Counted from the stretch's first letter, positions 1 through 7,747 are shown. The stretch: DNA of 57,508 nucleotides from CAZSWR01 sp964610885 (GCA_964610885.1 CAZSWR010000008.1:1-57508); one strand, 5' to 3'. Numbers and translations: made by a program. Notes: generated by a model from the letters alone, not told the origin.

Positions 1-499
1 CTATCAAGAATTGAGACAAGCGTTTCATGTTGTTAGAATTTTTGCCGTGTTTTTGCCTGTCTCTTACCGTAATATCGAGCATGTTTTGTCTAAAGATTTT
101 CGAATCACGAAGCTGATCAATCAGAGATTTAGAATTGACTTGTACGTCTGCCATTTCAGGAAACCATTGGTTGGCAACGTTGAAATTCTTGTGCGTTATT
201 ATTTTTTTACCTTTATAATAAATCAAACTCGAATCAATTTTTTCGCTTATTAGGGATCGGCAATCATCGACTATTTGATCGTAATCCTTGTTGGAGTAAA
301 AAATTGAATGTCCTGACTCCCATAAAGATAATAGATGAATACGCAGTTTCTCGGCAAGCGATGTAAAATTTCTCTCCGACAATCTTTTTATTTCTTGAAT
401 CGTATAGTCCAGCTCTTTGGGAATTATCGTAGCATTTTCATAGATTGGTTTTGTGATTTCGGTTGCTACTTTTTGATCAAACAATTTATGGGTTTTCAT
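1..499 (-). CDS. hypothetical protein, C-terminus cut by window edge
   Basis: An open minus-strand frame runs from an ATG at 499 off the left edge, 166 codons without a stop. It begins MKTHKLFDQKV and is rich in Lys, Ile and Asn. AGGA lies six bases before the ATG, which supports the start. The product looks soluble and helical, with no signal peptide or membrane segment, and I do not recognise a family. It is the last visible gene of the minus-strand island operon (HTH protein, ParB-like protein, unknown, this gene), separated from the preceding gene by about 60 bp that holds a small hairpin. Base composition is A+T-rich like its island neighbours. Real gene: fairly sure; function: unknown. 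Confidence 0.6.
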   Translation of the reverse strand, partial: MKTHKLFDQKVATEITKPIYENATIIPKELDYTIQEIKRLSERNFTSLAEKLRIHLLSLWESGHSIFYSNKDYDQIVDDCRSLISEKIDSSLIYYKGKKIITHKNFNVANQWFPEMADVQVNSKSLIDQLRDSKIFRQNMLDITVRDRQKHGKNSNNMKRLSQFLI

Positions 500-526
500 A
501 TGAATCCTATTTTAATTTAAATAAAT

Positions 527-546
527 GCCCTGCCCGAAAGCAGGGC
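527..546 (-). promoter_or_regulatory. intercistronic hairpin
   Basis: Perfect 7-bp stem (GCCCTGC/GCAGGGC) with a 6-nt loop in the gap between two minus-strand island genes. There is no clear U-tract, so it may be a weak terminator or an mRNA-processing or stability element. Confidence 0.35.
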
Positions 547-560
547 TGTTCAATAACAGG

Positions 561-1325
561 TTATCTGTCCTCAATTTTAATATTATTGAAACGATAGATT
601 CTGTCGGTGCCTGTTTCTTGCATTATACAAACATTATTGTAAATAGTAACATCGAAGTCGGTTCTTGAAGGAAGCATTTTGAATGCTCCCTCGACAATGA
701 TATTGATTTTTCCTTTATGGAATGCCCTGTACCCGTCTTTAATAACAATATTCTTATTTGCTAATATTAACAATAAGCTGTTCGATGAATCTTGCACGCG
801 AGAGAACAGTTCAATTCTGTCTGCATTGTTTTGCCTTAGTAAGAGAATATCACCGGCATCTAATTTGCACTCTAAAAGCTTGTTCCCGAAATTTTTGAGC
901 GTTTTTTCAACGTTACTTTCGGAGTAAGCAAGCAGAGTTAAAAAGAATTCTACAGCACTACCCTCTAACGATTTGCTTTGTATTGAAGCATAATCGGCGG
1001 TATACTTTTTTTCTTTTAATGAGTAATGAATCGTTAAGTTCTCTTTGTACGAAGATGAATTTAATAGTGCTTGAAATATTTTTTTGTTCGCAGGCAATTG
1101 CAATTCAATACTGAGATGTTCTGTTTTGCAATCATGACTCAAAACTACATCACCAAAACGAAATACTCGCTCATGGACGAAATCGAAAAAGGGGGTGTAC
1201 GTAATTATTCGTACATTAGTTCCGAAATTGAAGTACAGGTCAATAGGCAACCCGAATTTTGCTACGTTTGCTAACTCCTTAATAAATTCCGAAGTTATTT
1301 CGAGGAATAGAGTGAATTGGTTCAT
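561..1325 (-). CDS. hypothetical island protein (254 aa)
   Basis: The ATG at 1325 overlaps the stop of the upstream ParB-like gene by 4 bases (ATGA), and AAAGGA inside that gene's end serves as ribosome-binding site, so the two are almost certainly translationally coupled. The 254-residue product begins MNQFTLFLEITSEF, is mixed alpha/beta by eye, and has no signal peptide, membrane segment or recognisable catalytic motif. The C-terminal third is strand-rich (DFDVTIYNNVCIMQ). Position suggests a role with the ParB-like protein in the maintenance, regulation or transfer of the island, but that is guilt by association only. I do not recognise the family. Confidence 0.65.
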   Translation of the reverse strand: MNQFTLFLEITSEFIKELANVAKFGLPIDLYFNFGTNVRIITYTPFFDFVHERVFRFGDVVLSHDCKTEHLSIELQLPANKKIFQALLNSSSYKENLTIHYSLKEKKYTADYASIQSKSLEGSAVEFFLTLLAYSESNVEKTLKNFGNKLLECKLDAGDILLLRQNNADRIELFSRVQDSSNSLLLILANKNIVIKDGYRAFHKGKINIIVEGAFKMLPSRTDFDVTIYNNVCIMQETGTDRIYRFNNIKIEDR

Positions 1326-2764
1326 TTTTTATCCTTTAATGACTGTTTGTATAATGATAGAAGTGTGTCAATAAATTCTTCCATAGATTTCCCTGCATTG
1401 TCTGCCTCTTTGGTCAAACTCATGTGTAATTTTTCTGGAATTTCTATCTTATGAGAATTCTTCTTGATTTGTTTTTTTCCGAGATTCATCAGTTTTTTCT
1501 TATTAAGAGCTTCCGCAATTGTTGGAATTGAGCCGTCCTTTAGACCTTTGTAAATATCCTTATAATTCTTGAATTTGAAAATATCCAGAATATGCTGAGC
1601 TTCTTCTTGCTTGGTTTGGTTTTGTAGATCATTGTATAATAATTTGTCTTCTTCGGACATTTTAATTATATCTTTTATACATTTCATATCCAAATCTAAT
1701 GAGTATACTTTATCGATAATATTATCGATCTTTTTATTCTCTGATATTGATAATGCTGTGTCAAGATTGATTTTCCCGGCTTTAACCAATTTGTATAATT
1801 TCGCTCTATGGGTATCATCTCTAAGCTTTTTAGCTTTTGCATACATACCGTATGAAGCACCGCAATACTTACATGCGATTCTCGCGGCATCGAAAGTCTC
1901 GCCTGCGTTTTGATAGTCAATAAGATTTTCTTTTCTTTGAGTATCGTGTAATTTCTCAAAGTATTCTACTTTTTCCAACGATACTATTGCTCGTTGTGAT
2001 GGAGTGATGTCTTTATGATGATAATGTATAGAGTCAATGTATTCTTCGAGATTGGGAATATTTTCCGTAATGATTTCGTAATCAAATATTATTTTATGTT
2101 TTCTGCAAATATCAATTCTTGCTCGCCCGTCGATAATTTCATTGTTATATACTTTAGGTTTAATCAATAACCCGTTTTTCAAAATATCATCTTCAAGAGC
2201 GAGATAGCCCTTAAGGTTAATTTGTGGAATATTCTTTAACTTTGCACTGACTCTAAAATTCTTTTGATTTCCATTTGTTTTTGCCGGTTCGCGCAAAATT
2301 CCATTTTCAGAATCCGAGGTTGCAGGAGCAATTTCTGCGGAGTCCGATTCGTAAGGCAAATTCTCGTCTACCTCTTTATCGTATTCAATAGCGGGTTCGG
2401 CATCGGGTTCGACAACGGTTGTTTCCTCTGAGACGGCAGGTGTTACAGAAACCGTATTTACAGCGTTGGTTTCAAGGGAATCGCTTTCCGATTCTTGATT
2501 TGTCATTTCTGACAAATCGATTTCTGTTTCATGTTCATTGCTATCACTTGCAGTGAAGAGGCTGTCAAGTTCCTTTGTTATTTCTGTCAATGACTTGCTA
2601 TCCGAGCCGAGACTCATATTCTCAGCATTAATATTCATAACATCACTCAAATCAATAGGCGTATTTACCAATTGAGCGGATGTACCTTCGAGGGTAGTTG
2701 CGGTTGCATTGGTTGCCGAGTTTAGTACGTCGGCGTTTACGGTGGATGTTTTGGTGGTTTTCAT
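1322..2764 (-). CDS. ParB/Spo0J-like protein with C-terminal ribbon-helix-helix
   Basis: 480 aa. Residues 1 to about 170 are acidic, Ser/Thr/Glu-rich and probably disordered. Residues about 175-290 resemble a ParB/sulfiredoxin-fold domain: an NIPQINLKGY strand, a 'LKNGLLIKPKVYNNEIIDGRA' region with the IIDGRARIDICRK box (family G-x-x-R signature), and ITPSQRAIVSLEKVEYF, as in plasmid and ICE ParB-like proteins. The last 40 residues (KIEIPEKLHMSLTKEAD...EEFIDTLL) look like a ribbon-helix-helix DNA-binding domain. ParB-family proteins bind centromere-like sites, and some bind CTP or cleave DNA. No ParA is visible beside it. The start has AAAGGA eight bases upstream. It sits between the HTH gene and a coupled unknown gene. 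ParB-like assignment: good; partition versus regulatory role: unknown. Confidence 0.65.
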   Translation of the reverse strand: MKTTKTSTVNADVLNSATNATATTLEGTSAQLVNTPIDLSDVMNINAENMSLGSDSKSLTEITKELDSLFTASDSNEHETEIDLSEMTNQESESDSLETNAVNTVSVTPAVSEETTVVEPDAEPAIEYDKEVDENLPYESDSAEIAPATSDSENGILREPAKTNGNQKNFRVSAKLKNIPQINLKGYLALEDDILKNGLLIKPKVYNNEIIDGRARIDICRKHKIIFDYEIITENIPNLEEYIDSIHYHHKDITPSQRAIVSLEKVEYFEKLHDTQRKENLIDYQNAGETFDAARIACKYCGASYGMYAKAKKLRDDTHRAKLYKLVKAGKINLDTALSISENKKIDNIIDKVYSLDLDMKCIKDIIKMSEEDKLLYNDLQNQTKQEEAQHILDIFKFKNYKDIYKGLKDGSIPTIAEALNKKKLMNLGKKQIKKNSHKIEIPEKLHMSLTKEADNAGKSMEEFIDTLLSLYKQSLKDKK

Positions 2765-2790
2765 TTTTTTATTCCTTTATTTGATATTAA

Positions 2791-3177
2791 TTAATTTTTG
2801 ATTGAATTAAATTTTGAATTACATACCGATTTTGTTACCGCTGCTGATCGAATTTCGGATAACGGCATTACTCTGTTTTGAGAATTGATAACGAAGTTTT
2901 CGAGGTCATCGATTCTGAAATAGCTAAGCTTTCCCAATTTGTGATATGGGAGGAGGTTTTTAGAACAGTATGCTCTAAGAGTGTTGATTGAGATTGAAAG
3001 ATATGTCGCCGCTTCTTCAGAGCTAAGGAAGCCCCGTTTATTTGTAAGAAGCTCGGATTTGATTTCAGCCAGCATCCCCTGTAATTGATATGCGGATTGA
3101 CTGATGTCGTTGAGTTGGTCGATGAAGGTGTCTAAACATCCTCTATCTGATGCGTGGATTGAATTTGAAATACTCAT
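2791..3177 (-). CDS. helix-turn-helix (excisionase/MerR-like) DNA-binding protein
   Basis: 128 aa. The centre (FLSSEEAATYLSISINTLRAYCSKNLLPYHKLGKLSYFRIDDLENFV, about residues 50-95) is the winged HTH_17/excisionase-type fold: SSEEAA + helix-turn-helix + 'KLGKLSYFRIDDL' wing. An N-terminal helical segment of about 45 residues probably mediates oligomerisation. AGGAA lies 7 bases before the ATG. It is the first gene of the island operon, 26 bp upstream of the ParB-like gene. Its upstream region carries several palindromes that could be its operators. Such proteins act as excisionases (directionality factors) or as repressors of mobile elements; with no integrase in view, which one cannot be told. 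Confidence 0.7.
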   Translation of the reverse strand: MSISNSIHASDRGCLDTFIDQLNDISQSAYQLQGMLAEIKSELLTNKRGFLSSEEAATYLSISINTLRAYCSKNLLPYHKLGKLSYFRIDDLENFVINSQNRVMPLSEIRSAAVTKSVCNSKFNSIKN

Positions 3178-3190
3178 AGTACCATTCCTA

Positions 3191-3264
3191 ATTAGTTAAT
3201 AAACTAATCGCTTTTGCCGACACCATGTCGGTTAGCGGGGTGGTTCAGAGTATTGAGCGCTCAA
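3191..3264. promoter_or_regulatory. cluster of palindromes upstream of HTH operon
   Basis: Three inverted repeats lie in the 5' region of the HTH gene: ATTAGTT-AATA-AACTAAT (3191-3208), CCGACA-CCA-TGTCGG (3217-3231) and the uninterrupted 12-bp palindrome TTGAGCGCTCAA (3253-3264). Their spacing directly before the start suggests operator sites for the HTH and/or ParB-like protein (inference). The rest of 3265-3415 is A+T-rich with no reading frame and presumably contains the promoter. Confidence 0.4.
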
Positions 3265-3415
3265 ATACTTTTGAAACCTGTGTTGAAATCTGTTTTTTTT
3301 ATATATGATTTCGAACACGATTCAAAGATATCTGTTCTTTTGGCATAATAAAATTATATAAATTGATAATATAATTATCTTTTTTAGGAGGAATAATGCG
3401 GTTATAATTAAACGG

Positions 3416-3459
3416 TAAAAATGGCATTTCACTTTATTTAGAAAAAATGAAATGCCATT
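3416..3459 (-). terminator. Rho-independent terminator of the 335-aa island gene
   Basis: A perfect 12-bp stem (AATGGCATTTCA at 3420-3431, TGAAATGCCATT at 3448-3459) starts 10 bases after the stop of the minus-strand gene and is followed on that strand by TTTTT. Confidence 0.75.
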
Positions 3460-3469
3460 AATAAAATAT

Positions 3470-4477
3470 TTATTTGGATTTTGAGTTTATAAGTGATATT
3501 ACAACACTAACTGCTTGATTATTATCATCAATAGGTTGATATTGTAATGAGTTTAGGTTTGGGGAAGCGTAGTCGGAATTAGCGATCTCTCTATATGCAG
3601 TAATAACGCTGTTCCAATTTTTTTCAGAAAACTCAATAATACCCAAGCTTTTTAAGAAAACAAACATCTTATGTTGTTTGTTGTCGGGAAAAACATTTTT
3701 TTTAGAAATTGAATACACAACAAAGCCGAATTGCTTTACATTTTCAGTCCAGCATAACTTATTATCCTTAATAAAACCAAAAGTGAAAAAATGATGTTTT
3801 TCATAAATTTTAATAATTTCTTCTTCAAGCTTTTCGATAGCTTGTTGATCAACAATTTTGTTTGCAGAAATGAATTTGTCAAGCTTTTCGTAGAGTCCTT
3901 CTTTGAATGTTTTTTCTATTGGTTTTTCTTCAGCAGTACTCGATGATCCATTATTCCCTCTTTTGGGCTTCGGCAACAAAGTACTTCTTTTCTTTGTAAG
4001 ATATTCAATTACAATTTGTAGGTTATCATATTGTTTTTGTGCTTTATTCTTACAATCATTATAAGCATTAACTCGGAATTCTTCTGCTTTAGCTTGCTCA
4101 TTAATATTTTGCAAAAGTGCATCAGCCATAATTACAGATGTTGTTAAAAATAAATTTTTGTACATCATGGCTTCATAATCAGTCTTCGAGGTTGGTAAGA
4201 ACTCTTTTACTGCTCCAATTGGATCATCATTATTTAAGCATAGATAAATGAGCTGAATCACGAATGGGGAACCATAAGAGTGAGAATCCGAATTGTTGTC
4301 ATTAGATTCTCTCATCACCGTATTCTCTTGAAAGATCCTTTGGAAGTCATTGTTAAATATTACAGGATTTAATAAAGAATAGCTTGGCTTTGACATTTTG
4401 GCGGAATCCTTTACCATTTGCCAAATATCTTTTGGCTTCAGTTGTTTAATTATTTCCCATGTTGATGGAATTGTCAT
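3470..4477 (-). CDS. hypothetical island protein (335 aa)
   Basis: An ATG at 4477 preceded by AAGGATTAGT is preferred over an upstream TTG at 4495. The product begins MTIPSTWEIIKQLKPKDIW. It has no signal peptide. The middle is helical and Lys/Glu/Gln-rich (about residues 125-250, including a charged linker PKPKRGNNGSSSTAEEKP), flanked by more globular ends. I recognise no family. It is transcribed separately from the HTH/ParB operon, with its own strong terminator. A+T-rich composition matches the island. Position between the operon and tRNA-Leu makes it a candidate cargo or accessory gene of an integrated element. Function unknown. Confidence 0.6.
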   Translation of the reverse strand: MTIPSTWEIIKQLKPKDIWQMVKDSAKMSKPSYSLLNPVIFNNDFQRIFQENTVMRESNDNNSDSHSYGSPFVIQLIYLCLNNDDPIGAVKEFLPTSKTDYEAMMYKNLFLTTSVIMADALLQNINEQAKAEEFRVNAYNDCKNKAQKQYDNLQIVIEYLTKKRSTLLPKPKRGNNGSSSTAEEKPIEKTFKEGLYEKLDKFISANKIVDQQAIEKLEEEIIKIYEKHHFFTFGFIKDNKLCWTENVKQFGFVVYSISKKNVFPDNKQHKMFVFLKSLGIIEFSEKNWNSVITAYREIANSDYASPNLNSLQYQPIDDNNQAVSVVISLINSKSK

Positions 4478-4750
4478 ACTAATCCTTAAATCCAAAATAT
4501 GTTTACTATGTCAATCTGAAATAAAAACGATCTTGCAAATATAAGAAATGTAAGGTAAATATGGTAATGATTAGCAAAATAATATTATCTAATCATAATT
4601 TCATCAGCCCCGGCATCTTCACAACATAATCCTCGCTGTTGATTTAAATAGTTGCACTTTTCAAACTAGCAAGTCAAAAATCATGTGCTTACTCCTCAAT
4701 CTCCATACATACAAACATATATCATATACATCTATTTTCATAATATAACG

Positions 4751-4804
4751 AAAAAGAGTTTCAAATGTTTACATTAAAACTGTAACGAATTTGAAACTCT
4801 TTTT
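4751..4804. terminator. long perfect hairpin
   Basis: A perfect 16-bp inverted repeat (AAAAAGAGTTTCAAAT and its complement) around a 22-nt loop. A-runs on one side and T-runs on the other make it a plausible bidirectional terminator between the island and the tRNA genes. The gene it serves is unclear. Confidence 0.45.
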
Positions 4805-4827
4805 AAAATTACTGTCGTCTTTAAACG

Positions 4828-4858
4828 AAAATAAGACACTGGTTAAGTGTCTTATTTT
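4828..4858 (-). terminator. terminator of the tRNA-Leu/tRNA-Ser transcript
   Basis: A 13-bp perfect stem (AAAATAAGACACT/AGTGTCTTATTTT) with a 5-nt loop begins 10 bases past the tRNA-Leu 3' end on the minus strand and runs into T-rich sequence. Confidence 0.7.
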
Positions 4859-4867
4859 TCAATTGGG

Positions 4868-4951
4868 TGCCCGGAACAGGACTTGAACCTGCACGCCCGT
4901 ACGGACACTACACCCTGAATGTAGCGCGTCTGCCAATTCCGCCATCCGGGC
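4868..4951 (-). tRNA. tRNA-Leu (anticodon CAG)
   Basis: Class II tRNA on the minus strand. The acceptor arm GCCCGGA pairs with TTCCGGGC and the discriminator is A. The anticodon stem CTACA/TGTAG encloses the loop TTCAGGG, giving anticodon CAG. There is a long variable arm (GTCCGTACGGGC) and a canonical T-arm GGTTCAAGTCC. CCA is not encoded. The 3' end faces the A+T-rich island, the usual geometry for an integration site. Confidence 0.95.
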
Positions 4952-5046
4952 AATTGGAACCGCTTCAATGAGCAGTTCCGCTCGCTTTCTACTAAAACGG
5001 CTTTCGCCTGCTCTTGAGGAGCCGACTCTAGCCGCTTAGTCTCATG

Positions 5047-5133
5047 CGGTGAGGCTGGGATTCGAACCCAGGGAACGATTGCTCGCTCAACGGTTTTCGA
5101 GACCGCCCGATTCAACCACTCTCGCACCTCACC
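5047..5133 (-). tRNA. tRNA-Ser (anticodon CGA)
   Basis: Class II tRNA on the minus strand. The acceptor GGTGAGG pairs with CCTCACC and the discriminator is G. The anticodon loop CTCGAAA gives CGA, reading UCG. The variable arm is long, and the T-arm is GGGTTCGAATCCC. It lies about 95 bp upstream of tRNA-Leu on the same strand and is probably cotranscribed. Confidence 0.95.
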
Positions 5134-5284
5134 TTCGATTGAAAGAACTTATTTCGTTCCAAAACGAATTACAAATTTACAATATTTACATAACAAAAAA
5201 AAGTATTTTTTTGAACTGTGGATTATTATTATCGTTCCCTATGAAATGAAAAATCAGCCGGCCGCGCCTCCGGCGCGCACTGCA

Positions 5285-5322
5285 ATAAAAAAAGCCACTC
5301 ACGAATTGCGCGGAGCGGCTTT
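5285..5322 (-). terminator. Rho-independent terminator of HU gene
   Basis: On the minus strand AAAGCCGCTC pairs with GAGTGGCTTT (one G-T pair) and is followed by a run of seven T. It begins about 30 bases after the HU stop. Confidence 0.8.
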
Positions 5323-5351
5323 GTGCGAATAGTCTGTACCCCGAGTAAAAA

Positions 5352-5678
5352 CTATTTTTTCTTCGGTGCTGCTTTTTTCTTCGGTGCTGCTTTTTTGTCG
5401 TTTGCAACGACTTCTGCAAGAGCTTTGCCGGGTTTGAATTTGGGCACTCTCTTGGCAGGAATTTTCAGTGTTTCGCCTGTTTTCGGATTCTTACCCACGC
5501 GGGCGGCTCTTTCGTAAACCGAAAAAGTACCGAATCCAACGAGTGTGATCGATCCTTGGTTCGTGAGTTCTTTGGTGATTGCAGTAATAGTTGCTTTCAC
5601 TGCTTTTTCTGCGTCGGTTTTGGTCAAACCTGATTCGTTCGAAACTTCAGCGATCAGTTCGCTTTTGTTTAAACTCAT
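5352..5678 (-). CDS. hup: DNA-binding protein HU with Lys/Pro tail
   Basis: Histone-like nucleoid protein that bends and compacts DNA as a dimer. Residues 1-90 carry the full HU/IHF fold: LNKSELIAEVSNESGLTKTDAEKAV, the core GFGTFSVYERAARVGKNPKTGE (beta-arm with the conserved R-x-G-x-NP) and a VPKFKPGKALAEVV end. A basic extension follows, with AAPKKK repeated twice, resembling the Lys-rich tails of some Bacteroidota/Chlorobiota HU proteins. The second ATG (5678) is chosen because AGGGG lies seven bases before it; the ATG at 5684 would be too close. It is a single-gene unit with its own terminator. Confidence 0.93.
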   Translation of the reverse strand: MSLNKSELIAEVSNESGLTKTDAEKAVKATITAITKELTNQGSITLVGFGTFSVYERAARVGKNPKTGETLKIPAKRVPKFKPGKALAEVVANDKKAAPKKKAAPKKK

Positions 5679-5721
5679 AGACATTCCCCTATAAAATGAA
5701 TTGAAGATGAATTATAACTCT

Positions 5722-5750
5722 AAAATATGAGATTTATTCAAGTTATGCAA
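5722..5750 (-). promoter_or_regulatory. possible sigma-70-type promoter of HU
   Basis: On the minus strand TTGCAT and TATTTT are separated by 17 bases, about 45 bases before the HU start. Consensus match only; the organism's promoter rules are unknown. Confidence 0.3.
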
Positions 5751-5868
5751 GAAATATTTCGTCAAGGACTTGAAAAATCTTTTTTCCAGCCTGTTTTTTC
5801 TGCTGAAGCAATGAATCTTCGCGCTTGCCGACTTCCTGTGAGCACAACGTTCTCATCAAGAATTATCG

Positions 5869-6360
5869 CTATCTGCCAAAATATGAATAAACTAATGGAA
5901 ACGCCGCCACACCACTGTATAACACATGAATGGAAGCACTTGCCATGATTGCAGATGTAGTATTATAAAGAACTAAATGTTTTAGTTTTATTACAATTTT
6001 CGATTCTATCATCTTTTTCTTTAGCAATTCCCTGAATACCAAATATATAATTATACCGGAAATTAACCAAATAAAATTTATTTCAAATAAAGGCGAATAA
6101 CTTATTAACCAAACTCCAACGCCAATCGGGCTTACAATCCTTTGAAGATTCAATTCAGTTATCATTACTTGCTTATCAAATATAATCATAACTAAAATAA
6201 AAATCAAGGAAATAATGAAAAAAATATCTCCTCGGTGCGAAATTTGCACTGCCGCACCGGCCACGACGACTGTAAGAAACCTCGAAAACCGCTCCAGCAG
6301 CCCGATTCCAAAGAACGTTAAGACAATTCGCTCGAAAATATTTTTCAAAAAAAATTTCAT
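5869..6360 (-). CDS. small integral membrane protein, unknown
   Basis: 163 aa, very hydrophobic, with four or five predicted membrane spans. These include RFLTVVVAGAAVQI, IFFIISLIFILVMIIF, FIWLISGIIIYLVF and a C-terminal VLYSGVAAFPLVYSY segment. There is a basic patch (ELLKKKMIESKIVIKLKH) between spans three and four. It starts 9 bp after the pgsA stop, so it is the last gene of the kdsA-lptC-tpiA-pgsA operon. No catalytic motif is recognised. The context suggests an envelope or phospholipid role, but that is not shown. The gap 5679-5868 holds only the HU promoter region. Confidence 0.6.
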   Translation of the reverse strand: MKFFLKNIFERIVLTFFGIGLLERFSRFLTVVVAGAAVQISHRGDIFFIISLIFILVMIIFDKQVMITELNLQRIVSPIGVGVWLISYSPLFEINFIWLISGIIIYLVFRELLKKKMIESKIVIKLKHLVLYNTTSAIMASASIHVLYSGVAAFPLVYSYFGR

Positions 6361-6369
6361 TTTTGTCGT

Positions 6370-6987
6370 TTATTTATCGCCCGAACAGAGCTTTTTTATC
6401 ACGTTTCTATTCGATATCAAATACTCGACGAGTGTCCAAACCGTTAGAACTGTAAGAATAAGCATAGAATAGTAAACAATTTCCGAACCGAGCAGGCACC
6501 TTAATGCTTCCGCATCGAACGAATTAATAAGGAATAATGCCATTAAAATTGCCCCGATGAATACCATCTGCAAGAATGTCTTGAACTTCGCCGAGTTCGA
6601 CGTCCGTATCGGCATGTCTGCCTTTTCGCCAAAAACTCGGAGAAGAGTGGTGCTGAAGTCGCGAACGATAATTATCAGCACCATCCACAGATCAATTATT
6701 CCCATCTGCACGAACGCAACGAATGCGGCTGTCGTCAGCACCTTGTCTGCGAGCGGGTCGATGAAAATACCGTGCGGCGTTACGTCGTGGTATTTGCGGG
6801 CCAGCATTCCGTCCAAATAGTCGGAATACGCCCCCACGAGGAACAAGATGCAACCGATGGATACCAGTAAATGATCGCCGGATACCAGGAAAAAATAGAA
6901 AGCCGGCGATATTGCTATTCTAAAAAGGCTGATTATGTTCGGCCAAGTGAACCGAAATGCCTGTCGTTTTTTGTCTGAACTATCCAA
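6370..6987 (-). CDS. pgsA: CDP-diacylglycerol-glycerol-3-phosphate 3-phosphatidyltransferase
   Basis: Catalyses the committed step of phosphatidylglycerol synthesis (CDP-diacylglycerol + glycerol-3-P to PG-phosphate + CMP) in the inner membrane. The complete CDP-alcohol phosphotransferase signature D-x2-DG-x2-AR-x8-G-x3-D-x3-D is present (SDYLDGMLARKYHDV...GIFIDPLADK), followed by the usual membrane spans. The TTG at 6987 overlaps the tpiA stop by a few bases and gives 205 aa with a normal short N-terminus. A GTG at 7047 would add 20 residues and overlap tpiA by 68 bp, without a better ribosome-binding site. Family is certain; the start is not. Closely related phosphatidyltransferases cannot be wholly excluded. 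Confidence 0.88.
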   Translation of the reverse strand: MDSSDKKRQAFRFTWPNIISLFRIAISPAFYFFLVSGDHLLVSIGCILFLVGAYSDYLDGMLARKYHDVTPHGIFIDPLADKVLTTAAFVAFVQMGIIDLWMVLIIIVRDFSTTLLRVFGEKADMPIRTSNSAKFKTFLQMVFIGAILMALFLINSFDAEALRCLLGSEIVYYSMLILTVLTVWTLVEYLISNRNVIKKLCSGDK

Positions 6988-7747
6988 GTATTGTTTCCGC
7001 TGTTTCAATGATTCTAATAAAAGTATCTGCTTTGAGCGATGCACCACCGATCAACGCGCCATTGACGCTGCCGAGCGATAGGATTTCTTTGGCATTATCG
7101 TCGGTAACGCTGCCGCCATAGAGCACGAGGCACCCCGAGCCATTTGCTCCGAGCGCGTCTTCGATGCGTTGCTTGATGAAAGTGTGCGCTTCGTCGATCT
7201 GTTCGGTTGTGGCGGCCAATCCTGTGCCAATTGCCCATACAGGCTCGTAGGCCACGACGATCGATTCGGCCGGGTATTTCCCAAGCCCGTCCAAGCTCTC
7301 GCGAATCTGGCGGGAGAGAACGGCCAAAGTTTCGCCCGATTGCCTCTCTTCGAGTGTCTCGCCAATGCAGACGATGACGCGCATTCCGCTCTCGAGGACT
7401 GCCACTGCCTTTTTGTTCACGATCTCGTTGGATTCGCCGAAGTATTTGCGGCGTTCGCTATGGCCGACGATTGTGTGCGTACAGCCCAACTGGCTGAGCA
7501 TGCCGGATGCGATTTCGCCAGTGAACGCACCTTTCGGCTCGAAATAGCAGTTCTGCGCTCCGATTTTGATCACGCTGCCGTCGGCAAATGCCATTGCGGC
7601 CGAGATATTCGTGAATGGCGGGCAGGCAAGGATTTCGGATTTCAATTTCTTGTCGTCGATTCCGTTTCTAATGTTCTTTATGAGTGCGGCAGTCGAATGA
7701 ATGTCTGTATTCATCTTCCAATTGCCGGCTATGAGGATCTTTTTCAT
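6980..7747 (-). CDS. tpiA: triosephosphate isomerase
   Basis: Interconverts glyceraldehyde-3-phosphate and dihydroxyacetone phosphate in glycolysis and gluconeogenesis. The 255-aa length is standard. The catalytic residues are all present: N9/K11 in GNWKMN, H96 in VGHSERR and E168 in AYEPVWAIGTG. The phosphate-binding loop GGSV and LIGGASL at the C-terminus is also intact. The ATG overlaps the lptC stop by four bases (ATGA), so it is coupled to the LPS genes. Its placement with lptC and pgsA is unusual functionally but may reflect supply of triose phosphate and glycerol-phosphate to envelope synthesis (inference). Confidence 0.97.
   Translation of the reverse strand: MKKILIAGNWKMNTDIHSTAALIKNIRNGIDDKKLKSEILACPPFTNISAAMAFADGSVIKIGAQNCYFEPKGAFTGEIASGMLSQLGCTHTIVGHSERRKYFGESNEIVNKKAVAVLESGMRVIVCIGETLEERQSGETLAVLSRQIRESLDGLGKYPAESIVVAYEPVWAIGTGLAATTEQIDEAHTFIKQRIEDALGANGSGCLVLYGGSVTDDNAKEILSLGSVNGALIGGASLKADTFIRIIETAETILG

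Larger units (their letters stand above)
4478..4867. other. island/tRNA boundary region
   Basis: About 390 bp without an intact gene. On the minus strand, 4643-4593 reads INSEDYVVKMPGLMKL followed by a stop. This less A+T-rich scrap looks like the C-terminus of a decayed or truncated gene (low confidence). The rest is A+T-rich with two strong hairpins, listed separately. No direct repeat of the tRNA-Leu 3' end was found inside the window. Confidence 0.4.

Noticed and set aside
5186..5419. 77-aa minus frame with KKQHRRKKQHRRKN start
   Set aside because: Out-of-frame reading of the HU tail repeat and its terminator.
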